A DNA stretch of 64,000 nucleotides, taken from NCBI GenBank assembly GCA_905160935.1, contig CAJHZI010000533.1, positions 329,001 through 393,000 of the forward strand, written 5' to 3'. This document shows, piece after piece, positions 40,531 to 52,149 of this stretch (positions are counted from its first letter, which is position 1; each line of letters opens with the position of its first letter). A program made the position numbers and the translations under genes. The notes under the pieces were generated by a model. It was given only the letters and a program-made list of their open reading frames with translations. It was not told where the DNA came from and did not search any database. The stretch comes from Enchytraeus crypticus (lineage: Eukaryota; Annelida; Clitellata; Enchytraeida; Enchytraeidae).

Positions 40531-40852
40531 CTAAGGCAATATAAATAGGCCTACTAAGAAAGTTACCTATAACATGCATGATATTTTTTTTACAACTTTT
40601 GTATAAAAAACATACACCTAAAGAGAATGACAAAAAGCCTTACAAGTTAATAAAGTAAAACTTTCACACCCGCAAATTTTTGCATAATTGTAATAAGTAA
40701 AATCGCCCCTTTTAGGCAGGACATGCTAATTACATCGACTGTCAAGTTTATTGCGCTGGAGCCCAACCAAACGTAGATCTTATCAGCTTTAATAAACAGT
40801 TAATCTGATCATTGAGGCCTATATGAATCATTAATATTAGCATTTGTATATA

Positions 40853-41009
40853 CAGCCGGCGGGGATTTAAGATTAACCTTCCATTACCCTAGAATTTTTT
40901 TCTTCAAAGCTGTCAACACTCGGTCTTCAAAGGTGAACACCCACAAAGTATTAACCGAAGCTGATGAAGCTTATCTTCGCTTATTGATGCGCAACTAAAC
41001 CGAATGCGC
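40853..41009 (-). mobile_element. 5S-rRNA-like SINE, head only
   Basis: 157 bp almost identical to 39584-39740 and in the same orientation, without the tail domain. Lies just upstream of the Asp102 exon on the minus strand. Confidence 0.65.
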
Positions 41010-41264
41010 AATTTTAAACCTGAATTCTAAACCTAGAATTATCTCTCGCATAGCTTACGATGTAGCTAGAGCATAGTCAATAGGTAGATTTGACAAATTA
41101 GTAAAGAATAACTTTAAACATTAATATTTCAAGCTAAAAGTCTATCATTCAATTCATAGAACTTTCCTAGCAAAACCGCGATCAACTGATTGACCGACAG
41201 ACTATCTCTCTGTCTGTCGATAAAACTTATGAAACTTTAAAACTTTATGTGACTCGAGCCAGAA

Positions 41265-41336
41265 TCGAATATTGGACCACCTGATCTAAAGTCTAGTACC
41301 TAAACCATTGATCAATCGACACTTCAGGTTAAAGCT
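41265..41336 (-). other. tRNA-derived SINE head or tRNA pseudogene
   Basis: Minus strand: TGATCAATGGTTTAGG resembles an A box, then a short arm, then ATTCGATTCTGG resembling a B box. The layout resembles a tRNA, but the stems are poor. Similar to the fragment at 4795-4865. Confidence 0.4.
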
Positions 41337-41589
41337 TATTCAATTGATTATGTCAACTTATCGTATTAGAAAATCCTTATCTAAGATGTAAGTCACTCGA
41401 CAGATGGGAGCATGTTATAATTTTGACCTATTTTGATTTTGACCATTTCTTGGCCATATCCCAATATTTTGTATATATTTTATTGGCTATTATGCAGGCG
41501 CTGCTGGAAACGAATCTAAAATGTCCACGATTATGAAAATCTGTCCAGCCGTTCTTGAGTTATAAGAGCCATTACGAACACGACTTTGT

Positions 41590-41655
<66 letters not shown>

Positions 41656-41687
41656 ATACATGTATATATGCAATATATATATAATAT

Positions 41688-41730
<43 letters not shown>
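41590..41730. repeat. (TA)n microsatellite
   Basis: Interrupted TA repeats. Confidence 0.95.
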
Positions 41731-41731
<1 letters not shown>

Positions 41732-41739
41732 GCATACAC

Positions 41740-42470
41740 ACAGCAAGTAAAAAACCATGTGCGTACTATGTAACTTTGACATATTTGAGCCTATTTTTTT
41801 AATTTTTTTCTGGATTAGATGAAAAATGTAAACAGTAAACTTTAAACTTAAAGCTTCTGTTTGTGACATTTCCAATTTAATGTAAACTATAACAGTGAAT
41901 TTAACAAATGTAGTCAGTTTTTTGTTTAAATTTGGGAATGTTGTTTACTAATGAAGATCAAACGCTCAATAATAGCATATACCTGCGTGTAGTAAAGCGT
42001 TTTGGCTCACAAAATTGCTTTAAGAATTTCCTTCCAAAAACTGAATGATGTAACAAATATGATCCATCTAAAATAAAACCACAAAATTCTTAACGCTGAC
42101 AAATTGAAGTCGTATAATCTAGCCCCTTGGCAATCTGCACGCACATCTGCATATGAAGCAGTCTGTTATTGGTAGCGCAATGAATGAGTGGCACAGGCGT
42201 CTCAGAAATTGGATTCGCGAAAGGTGGACATTTTGAGCATATGCTTTGACGGTTGACAGTACCAATAACATAGTGTTTTTCATTTGGTTAATTGTTGGTT
42301 AAGTCAAAAATCATTTAAAATTCTGTAGTATATATTTGCATTGAATATTTTTAGTCGCTCAAATTTTCAAGCTCGACCTCAACGTAATAATAATAATAAA
42401 CACAATTTTCTTGTCGTTATTTTATAACCATTAATGGGTATTTTATATATGTTCATGGGTAGCTTGGATA
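41740..42470. other. No feature seen
   Basis: AT-rich sequence without recognisable coding or repeat content. Confidence 0.45.
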
Positions 42471-42474
42471 GTTT

Positions 42475-42680
42475 TCTCGGTAATGACGCCCCTGCCCAAT
42501 AAATGTTAGTACAAGCTGAAGAAATCATAGTGGGTCCATCTTGTCATAAGCAGAATCCACCAAGAACAATAGTACATCATGTTAGATGATTTAAAGGTTC
42601 AATCATATGTGGATATGAAGAGAAAAACCGGAAGAAAAGATAGAGAAGAGTAGAGGCGTTGTATACCATAGACCGTACAT
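42475..42680 (+). repeat. Dispersed repeat (LINE 3' tail), copy B
   Basis: Matches 23920-24130, including GACGCCCCTGCCCAATAAAT and the GTGGATATGAAGAGAAAAAC tail. Confidence 0.75.
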
Positions 42681-42812
42681 TTTTAGTGGGAGAAGCACTA
42701 AAAATGGGATTTTATAGCAATTGTTCATTTGAATACAACTGGCAAATAAGTTAAACAGTCGATTTTGAATTCGATTTTTAAACAATCGAATTTGTCATTT
42801 TTTCGGTTAACA

Positions 42813-42814
<2 letters not shown>

Positions 42815-42885
<71 letters not shown>

Positions 42886-42943
42886 CATACATGTATATAT
42901 GTATTACTATATAAATTATGTATATATATATATTATTCGTGTA

Positions 42944-42999
<56 letters not shown>

Positions 43000-43030
43000 A
43001 TAATTCATGAATTATATATATAATATATAA
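42815..43030. repeat. (TA)n microsatellite with variants
   Basis: Long TA tracts with TATG/TACA interruptions. Confidence 0.95.
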
Positions 43031-43224
43031 TTCGTGCTTCAAACTGCCAGCGCAGAGTAAAAATGGGTACGTGTTCAAGTCAGCAGCCTTCAAGGTATCG
43101 TTCAATGCAGAAGTTACTGAACAGAATCAATGAAGCAATTTGGCAGGATGAATGCTAATTAAGGTAGTGGGTATATACTGGGAAGTAAGGTCCAATGGTA
43201 GTCGAAAACTGATGTAATCTCATC

Positions 43225-46200
43225 ATGGCTTTGTTAAATTTATTTTCATGCAATATTCGTGGCTTTAGAAGCGGTATGATTGTGTTGCATGATCTGTGTT
43301 CTAATCCTTGTATAGTAGCAATTCAGGAACATTGGCTGCGTGAAGATGGATTAGACAAGCTTAATTTGATTAATGCTGAGTAGAAGCATATAAAGCAGTA
43401 TCAGCAATGAGTAATGTGCTATCTACTCGTATTCGTAGTGGTCATCCCTTTGGTGGTGTAGGTTTTTTATGGCATTCGTCGTTCAATACAATGGTTCACT
43501 TTTTTACCTACGATCCCGATGGACGTTGTGCTGCTATTAAGATAGTTTTCAATAATATTGAATTTCTCTTATTTTTTGTGTATTTTCCTTGTTACGCAGA
43601 TAATGCCGAATATAGATCTGAAATTGCATCTGTAACTGGCTTTATTGAAAATGTTATATTGAATAATCCATGTAGCTATATAATTATTGCTGGTGATACA
43701 AACTTTGACGTTTCTACTAATAATGCTGGTTTTAATATCTTTAATTCCTTAATTAACGATGTGCATATGATGCCTTGTGATGATTTAGTGCGTAGTTCAG
43801 TCGTAGACACGTATGTCAATAAGTCATTGGGAGTCTCATCTCGCATTGATCATTTCTTTGTGTCAAAGTCCCTCATGCCATTCATTAGTTATGTTGATGT
43901 TATTGATTCTAGTTACACTTTTAGTCATCATCGTCCAATTACTCTACGTTTGGACGTACCACAGGCTCAACAGCCTACGAGTGTTGCGTAATAGGATTGT
44001 TAAGCAGTTCAAAGTGCGGTGGGATAAAGGGAATCTTACAGACTATTATTATTATACACGTCATTTATTACACGGTATGGTCTATGATAAATCTCACATC
44101 GACTGTACGACAAAGGATTGTGATAATAGACTACATAAAAATTATATAAATGAGCATTATACAGCTATTTTAAATGCGTTAAACTGTGCTCAAGATTATA
44201 CCATTCCTAGTATTCCGATCAATGCGTTAAAGCCATTTTGGAACGATTATTTGGACGAAATGAGAGAAGTCTATTTTCTGGCATTCTTTGTGGGTTGATG
44301 CCGGCCGTCCCGTGACTGGTTGGTTGTGTAAACTCAAAACTAGTTCTAGATTGAAATATAAAATGGCTATCAAGGAAGCCTTGTTTAAATTTAAAAATTG
44401 TTATAATGATGAGTTATTTGAGCACTTTGCTAGTAAAAATACCCAGGAATTTTAGAGAACGTGGTCAAAAATGTATAATAATATCAGTTTCGGTCAGGGT
44501 ATTGTTGTCCCCTTGTTAAATGATAGACTGGGTGACATAAATGACGTTAACAATTATAGGGGTATCACACTGATCCCAGTGGTCTCTAAATTGTTCGAGT
44601 TAATATTATTGGAGATTTGTGAACCGTTTTTAGCATCAGACGACCTTCAGTTTGATTTTAAAAAGAGGATAGGATGTTCTAATGCTATATTTGTTTTTAG
44701 TCAAGCAGTGAAGTATTTTAATTCGAAAGGGAGCTCAATATTCATGGCACCTTTAGATTTTAAAAAGGCGTATGATAAAATTAATCACTATAAATTCCTG
44801 TCATCTTTGGTTAAGCGTGGTATTCCAATGTGGGTTATAGTACTGCTACATGATTGGTATAACAAACTATTCGTTAATGTTAGATGGAGGGGGTGTGTAT
44901 CTAGGGGGTTTTCAGTGAGAAGTGGTGTACGACAGGGTAGTTCTATTTCTCCTGCGTTATTTAATGTGTTTATAAATGCGTTTATTCTTGCTTTAAAAGA
45001 TAATAATATTGGATGTCTGTCAGGGAAGGGTGAACCCTAACCTGGACCAGGTTCATAAATTCTAAAACTCTAAACTTAAAGTTAATGATCTATAATAGTA
45101 GATAACTACTTTCCATTTGTAATTTCTAATTACAGTTAAATTATAACAGACACATAGGTAATGTATTATAAATGAAGTGTAACTAGCTCACTTCAATTAT
45201 ATTTTATTTTACTCAAACACAATATAACAAAATAATATATTACAAGAAACTGAAAATTGTCCTTATGTGACAAATAACGGAATTAAATCTAATAATCAAA
45301 TATTAATAATAGAGTTGAAAATAACTTAATAATATACAAACTAAAATGCAAGAACCGAAAATACTACTAATTAAATACCAGACTACAAACAGGTTGAGAA
45401 GTACTTAGTTATAGAGAAATCGCAACACTTGTCACCAAATACTATCTCATCAGAACATAAAGGCAAACTAGTTCCTATTCAACGTCCTCACTTCTTCCAT
45501 AAGAATATACCTAATGACTACAGCATCAAACCCTATAATCCTCTCTTAATGTAATGACACAAGTCTATCACAACTTCCTTGAGTTCAAAATACTCAAACT
45601 TCGGACCTTCTCGAAGTAACTATCAGCAACGCACGACCCTAGAACCCTCAGCTCCCTATGGCCGTTTAACGTCCTGTTATCTTCACTGGCAGTTTCTAAT
45701 AAACCACAATAAACACCACTCAGGGGTTACCTATTCATAGGACTTTCCCCTCTAAATGAGTCTAACACTTCCTAGGCCTTTCTTAACATACAATCCGATA
45801 TAACCTTACTGTCTCATGTGGATCGATACCTAGTCAAAACAAATGTACACCGTAATAAAATAGTCACTAGCGAAAAATATAACGTCCAATAAGATTTATC
45901 TTAAATCTGAAAACTAAAGTTTATCAACAAAATAAAATCAAAGCTCCTCGCTTGCGGCAAACTCTCCAAAATCCCCACTTGTCTTCCCTCCAGCCACAGA
46001 CCCAGGCACGGAACAATAGGCCTGCAGGGTAAGAAACTTGCCCTGTGCTAATAAAGTACAAAGGTCATTGTGGAGTATATTGGAATAATTAATATTATCT
46101 CTACTCCTACCTTGACAATGTCAATTTTGTGGTCAGTACGTTGGCATTATTATGTATGCTGATGATTTACTTTTAATCTCGGCTAGCGTTGTTGGTCTTC

Positions 46201-46822
46201 AAGAAATGTTAAATACCTGCTACTCAGTTAGTGTGAACACCATGTTAGAATTTAATTACAAGAAGTCAAGCTGTGCTGTCATAGGATCAGCTAGTAAATA
46301 TAATATTGAAAACATGACGCTTGGGGGTAATAAATTAGAATGGTCTACAACCGTTAAATACTTAGGTGCCACGTTTACAGCCGGAAAGAAGCGATTTGTA
46401 GATACGGCTCCAATTAAAAGAAAATTTTATTTGTTAGTTAATTGTATTTTAGGGAAAACTAGATGTACCGACGACACAGTTAAACTCGCTTTAATGGAGT
46501 CGCATTGTCTTCCGATTCTGCTATATTCATCTACAGCCGTTAGTTATTCTAAAGAGCAGCTTATTGATCTTAATGCATGTTGGAACTCAGTGTATCGTCG
46601 AATCTTTGGTTTTAATCGCTGGGATTCTGTCAGGGTATTTGTTGCGGGATTAGGCAGAATAGATTTTGCTTCAATTCGTGCTTATTTATGTTTGAAATTT
46701 TACAAAGAAGGAATTAAGTCATGTAATTTAGTTTTTTGGAAGTGCTATAGTGTAAGATTGTTTAGTTATTGCATTTGTATTTTGTATTCTGCACTATTTC
46801 GGTCTTTGTACGACACTTGTTA
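43225..46822 (+). pseudogene. APE-type LINE (EN + RT), split by an insertion
   Basis: Endonuclease: FSCNIRGFRSGMIVLHD and AIQEHWLRED (43245-43380), then IIIAGDTNFDVS and SRIDHFFVSKSL with SHHRPI (43660-43960), all typical of apurinic endonuclease-type LINEs. RT: NNYRGITLIPVVSKLFE, PLDFKKAYDKINH, SGVRQGSSISPALFNVF (44540-44990). After a 1.1-kb insertion it continues with GIIMYADDLLLIS (46140 on) and the thumb region to 46822. Stops (43381, 44453) and a frameshift near 44275 make it dead. Clade not assigned; the GVRQG...SP motif separates it from the CR1/L2-like copy at 52150. Confidence 0.88.
45032..46130. mobile_element. 1.1-kb insertion of unknown type in LINE RT
   Basis: Interrupts the RT between the GCLSGKG codons and the GQYVG codons. 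GGT stands on both sides (45029-45031, 46131-46133), consistent with a 3-bp target duplication. It starts GAACCCTAACCTGGACCAGG and ends CAATGTCAATTTTGT. No long inverted repeat or protein frame is visible. Removing it as a GT-AG intron does not restore the frame, so insertion is favoured. Confidence 0.6.
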
Positions 46823-46829
46823 ATTTTCT

Positions 46830-48090
46830 TAGTTGTCAAATTTGATGAATAAAAGATCTTCATTATGAATAGCATTAGAAAATAGCATTATGAATAGTGT
46901 TTGTGAATAGTAACAGGACTGAAGAAATCTTGACGATGGTAGCTAGAATGAACTAAATTTTTAACTGAGAAGTAATCGGCCTAAACCTTTTTCTTTACCT
47001 GAACCTAAGCATTTATTTTTACTTCAGATATGCTGAATTCTTAGTTAGACTAAATTTTTTAAACTTTTTTTTATAAATCATGATATTTAACCAATGCTAA
47101 AAACAAATCTATTTTTCAGGGATAGAGATAAAAATTCATTACATGCAATATTCTATTTCTTCTAATGTATGAAAATAAAAGATAAAAGCTATTATCTTGC
47201 AATCCTATATTAATAATTAAAATTTATCAATTGCACACGAAAGCAATAAACCCTTGCGCATTTTAGGATGCTATAAAACTGCAATCTTTGTTTAAAACTT
47301 TGTCGATAAAATACTAATGTTGTGTGCCCAGAAGTCTTTAAGTTGTTGGATGAAATTTGAGAATTCATCAATATGAGAAATTATGCTTCCGAACCTTGAT
47401 TCTAAAATCCAAGTTTCTTTCTCTTTTTTTATATAATGCCCTATAATAAAAGAAGTAGGTTCATGGTCACATTCATTGTCTGCTATGTTGCTCATTGAAT
47501 TTAGTTTTTTTAATTTTTAGTATTTTGCTATACATTTTATAGCAAATTAGGACTACAATTAAATGATAAAATTAAGTCAACGACCAAACTTTTATACATG
47601 AAAATAAATTTGAATATGAGAATTATAACAATGTAAGTTGTCTAACCGTGTTTCTAGAATGTTATTAATCAGATCAGGAATCTTTTTCCATCCAGTTTTT
47701 TGTAAGACAACTTTTGAAATGCATGTTTATCAGCCTTTCATTTCAAGTGAACCTGTTGCATGGACAGTCGAAGATCTATCATTTCAATGTCTCTCTTCCA
47801 TCTCGAGTCAATGAGTTGTGGCCATCTTTTGTCTCATTTGATTCCGTGCGTCAGGACTAGTTACTGAATTTTGTATTTGCTTCGCTTTTGGATCTTATTG
47901 GATTTTTGCTGGCCAACTTTGTTTTAATTAAATATTTTTAATTATTTTTAATTATTTGATGGGCTAGAAGCTGTCTTTAACGATAGAGGTACATAAATTG
48001 TGTTGTTAATTGTTGTATGCTTCAGTATGATTTAATATTTATAAGTCAAATATGCTACTTAATTGTAAGATCTATTTAATAAGTGTTTTC
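46830..48090. other. No feature seen
   Basis: AT-rich; a minus-strand ORF at 47292-47495 is not recognisable. Confidence 0.45.
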
Positions 48091-48094
48091 TAAC

Positions 48095-48229
48095 GATCGC
48101 AGCCATCCAAAGGAGAGATCCAAGAGTAGCCACTGTTGCACACGCATGTTGATCCACCAATGACTGACACACATTTGGTATTCACTTTCAATCGACAGGA
48201 TTGTGTGACACAGTTTTTGTATACTCGGC
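48095..48229 (-). CDS. EGF-like domain exon
   Basis: 135 nt after a TTTTTAG acceptor, ending at a possible C|GTTAGA donor, so phase 1-1, as EGF-module exons usually are. Six cysteines in the order C-x4-C-x7-C-x8-C-x1-C-x12-C (CVTQSC, CVSVIGGSTCVCNSGYSW, then GC). A stop follows two codons after the last Cys if unspliced. It is on the same strand as, and upstream of, the serine protease exons, so it may be from the same modular gene, but that link is unproven. Confidence 0.6.
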
Positions 48230-48410
48230 CTAAAAACAAATGCTATATATCAAATAGTCAATATTGTAAACAGTTATCAACTAATTAAATAATTAACAAA
48301 AGTTTTCAATCAATATACATCATTGATTATATGAAACAATCAAGGCTGAAACTTTCTTTGAAATAAAGCGTGGGAACACAAAGTTTTTTGTGAAATACTG
48401 ACTGGGGAGG

Positions 48411-51400
48411 GTGTTAGGGTTAAGGTTACTTTCACATAATATTAAAGATGTACGTGTTATTAAGTTCAGGAACAGGGTAATTAAGAACGAATATAGAAGT
48501 TATATTTACTACTTGATATGTAATACGAGATGGAATTTGAACGGATTGAACGAGGAAAGAAAGCAGTTTCGGGAAGCAGTGGAAAGAGAAGTTAAGAAAA
48601 TGGAGGACTGCGAAAAATGAGGAGTACATGATAGATAGTGTCAGCTAAAGCAGGCTATTGAAATAAGTGCAAAAGAAGTATATGGCTTTCTTAAATCAAA
48701 AGCGGCTAAAAAACCTTGGATCATAAGGATATGCTCGAAAAAGTAAATGAAAGGAGGAAATGGAAAAGTATTGACATGAGTCATGGCCGAAGGAAAGAGA
48801 CAAGCTTAAAAATGAGCTTAGAAGAATTACAGAGAGCGCTAAAGATCATTGGTGGAGTGAAAAATGTGAAGATTTAGCAGAAGTTAATAGAATGTGGCGG
48901 TCGAGTCTATTGTACAAGAAAGTCACGATATTGACAAGAACCGATAAGAAAAAGAAAGCAGTTGCAAACTTGCGAAGAACATTAGTAAAATGGATAAAGA
49001 TGGAGACTTGAACACATAGCTGGAAAAAGTAAAATAAAGATGGAGAGAATATGTAGAGGAATTGAATGATAAAATTGGGAAGTCAGTTAAGGAGGATTTC
49101 AAATTGGAAAAAGAAAATATAATAGAAACCAAGAAAGGGGCCCCGATATAATGAAGGAGGAAATGTATTCAAAAAATAACAGCATAAAGACGGGGAGAAT
49201 GCCAAAATAGATTGTATCCTAGCAGAATTCTGGAAAAGTTTGTAGGATAAACACTCAATAAGATATTGAAAGTACTGTACGTAAGAAAGTGTACAATACA
49301 GGTATAAGGCTAGACGACTTTACCAAGTCAGTGTTGATCCCAATACTCAAAAAAGCCAATGCAGTGGAGTGTTCGGATTAAAGAACAATAGGTTTAATAT
49401 CTCACGAAGATCTTATTAAATTTTTATTTAGCGTCTGCGCTAATCCAGAGAGTTGCTTCACTTGTTAGGCAACTTAGCGTAGACAGTCCACCCGGTAGGC
49501 AGGTTGGAGGGCACTCCTCAACGATATGTTTCATGTTTTGCGATTGGCCGCAGTCGCAAAGCGGTGAATCACAAATACCCCAGCGAAACTCACTTTCTCT
49601 GCATCTACCATGACCCGTACGGAACGATTCAAATGGCACCAACTTCCTCTGCAGAGATTCATTCCTGGTAGCGCTTGAGACGGATCCTGAACCAGATGGT
49701 GGTTTCTAACATCAGCGATTGACCACTCTAATCTCCACTGGGACAGAGACGCCAAGGGATCACATTGCTGCAGTATCTCCCAAGCAGGATATCGAGATTT
49801 GAGTCTCTTCGGAGGAGGACTAGACAAGTCGAGTGATAAAGGGAGGGCATGGTTTTCACGGACCCTCTGCAGTTGCTTGTGTGTTATCTCCTTACGACGG
49901 ATATGAGGGGGCAGTATGTTACAAAGAACTGGAAGCCACGGCGTTGGAGTCGATTTGATTGTCCCAGAAACTATGCGCATGGAGTCATTGAGACGCGCAT
50001 CGACGAGTTTTGTATGAGGCGAACGTTCCCATGATGGACAGCAGTATTCAGCCACCGAATAGCACGGAGCAATCGCTGATATTCTTAATGTGACTGCATC
50101 CGCGCCCCATGTTGTTCCCGCCAATTTCTGCAACAGATTATTTCTTGACTTTATTTTTGCTGCCGTTTCACTCAAATGCTCCTTGAACGACAGCGTACGC
50201 TCCAGTGTTACACCAAGATAAACCGGTAGAGGATCAAAGGCTAGCTGTATACCATCCATAGACACATTGAGCTTGTAGTTAGCTTTAGCATTATGGAGAT
50301 GAAGCACACTTGTGACTGTTTTTGGGGAGCTTGGAATGAGACACCATTTCTTTAGATATTTAGTCATCAGCAACAGATCGTTATTTAATGTACGCTCGAT
50401 TTCTCAAAATGCTCGACCTTGGACAGCGCAACAAATGTCATCCGCGTAAGCGAACTGTCGCGCAGTAGTCGAAGGCAGGTCACTGATGTAAAGGTTAAAT
50501 AGGGTAGGAGAGAGAACAGATCCCTGTGGGAAACCGCTCATTTGATTCCTCCATCGACTTTTCCCGTCGTTCATATGAACTCTGTAACGTCTGTCCTTCA
50601 TAAACGTATGCACTATATCTGTGAACCATTGTGGCATACATTTTGAGAGCTTTGCTAGCAGACCCTTATGCCATACAGTGTCGTACGCTGCTGTGGGGTC
50701 AAGGAATACTGCACCTTATTAAATCTTATTAAAGACAACATAGAATCGCATTCAGTCGAAAGCAGATATGATACTGAGCACGACGAAATTTGGTTTTTTG
50801 GAAAGGGTACGGCGCAAGAAAAGCAATAGAGACAATGCGGGTCCTTAGGGAAAGAAGCTTAAAATATGGAAATGATATTTTTGTATGCTTTATGGGCTCT
50901 GAGAAGGCCTTTGATAGGATTGAATGGATAACGATGATGAATAACTTGATAATAATTGGAATTGACTGGAGATATTGAAGACGGATTTTAAACTTGTACA
51001 AGAATTAAAGAGCAATAATCAAAATCCAACAAGAATACTCATAAAAAGGTGACATAGGACGTGAAGTAAGACAAGGTTGTAGCACTTCGCCAATGCTGTT
51101 TAACATTTACGCTGAGGCAAAGATGGCGAAAGCCATGGAAGACATGAACAAAGGAATAAGTAGGAGGAAAATTGCTACAAGATGTAAGATTTGCAGATGA
51201 CCAAGGAATGGAAGCGGGCAGTGAGACTGGACTGCAGAAGTTAATGAAGAGGCTTAATGATACGGCATTGAGATATGGCATGAATGTTAATATCAAAAGG
51301 CCCAAAGTGATGAGAGTGTCCCATAATAAAGGTGAAGCTAATATTTCAATAAAGAGTACGAAATTGGAACAGGTAAGATCGAGTTTAAAATATTTGGGTC

Positions 51401-51830
51401 ATACTATAACCGATGACGGAAAATATGAGACTGAATTATGCATTAGGATTGCACAAGCAAAACTGGCCTTCGGTAATCGTAAAGAATCTCTAACAAGATG
51501 TCTGAAAAAAAACAGAAAGATAATGAAAATCTTGGTTTGCAACACGCTATTGTATGGATGAGAAACATGGACCTTAAGCAAGAAAGATATTAGGAAACTA
51601 GAAGCATTGGAAATGTGGACTTGGAAAGGATTGGAGAGGATTAGCTGGACTCATAAGGTTAAAAATGAGGAAGTTCTGGAGAGAGTTGGTACAGATAGAC
51701 AGTTGACAAATATATTCCGAAATAATAAGAAGAGTTGGATAGGACACATTTTAAGGGGGGAAAGTCTATTAAGAGAAGTCATGGAGATTAGAATGAAAAG
51801 AAACAAAGCAGAGGCAGGCCGAGATTAAAT
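48411..51830 (+). pseudogene. LINE (KWIGH-tail family), interrupted by a nested LINE
   Basis: Decayed RT-bearing LINE split by 49421-50722. Left part: pre-RT region with ERKQFREAVEREVKKMEDCE and RWREYVEELND. Right part: GKGYGARKAIETMRVLRERS, SEKAFDRIEW, REVRQGCSTSPMLFNIYAE (51060-51115), FADDQGME (catalytic box as FADD), YLGHTITDDGKYETEL, KKSWIGHILRGESLLREVME and a GRPR-type end. Stops and small frameshifts throughout. Fragments of the family recur at 20240, 33730 and 57150, and its tail at 23920 and 42475. Confidence 0.85.
49421..50722 (-). mobile_element. 5'-truncated LINE nested in another LINE (11-bp TSD)
   Basis: Minus-strand RT: FTDIVHTFMKDRRYRVHMND, GFPQGSVLSPTLFNLYISDL and FAYADDICC (50404-50690), then the thumb and C-terminal region (49531-50373), ending in a zinc-knuckle-like GICDSPLCDCGQSQNMKHIV. 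The 3' end (49421-49430) is A-rich on the minus strand. ATCTTATTAAA is duplicated at 49410-49420 and 50723-50733. One or two frame changes; inactive because it is truncated. Confidence 0.9.
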
Positions 51831-52149
51831 ATGTTAAATGATTTAAAGACCCACTCATATGTGGACATGCAGAGGACAGCGGAAGACAGAGAAAGAATGG
51901 AAGCGCTATATTGAATGGACCTGGCAGTAGTCAGTAAACTAGGAGAGAGAAATATATACATGAGTGACACCTATCTCTTAGGTATCACGCATTAGGTATA
52001 GTATCTATTACTATTACACTTTCCGTCCTTTTAAACGTCTAATCTTACAAATCTTAAGCCACCGCACCCTGGCTTCGATCAACCCTTCTCTCATGCTTCT
52101 ATCTGTCAGTGTCTTAACTCACTCCCGATTGCTTTCTTCTTAAATCCCA

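Noticed and set aside
40451-40633. Extending the serine protease exon into the 60-codon ORF to its right on the minus strand
   Set aside because: The acceptor TTGCCTTAG at 40531-40539 marks the exon start; the ORF beyond it is in another frame and is intron sequence.
45032-46130. Reading the LINE interruption as a spliceosomal intron
   Set aside because: Joining at the GT...AG positions puts the YADD region out of frame, whereas removal with one GGT copy restores it, so insertion fits better.
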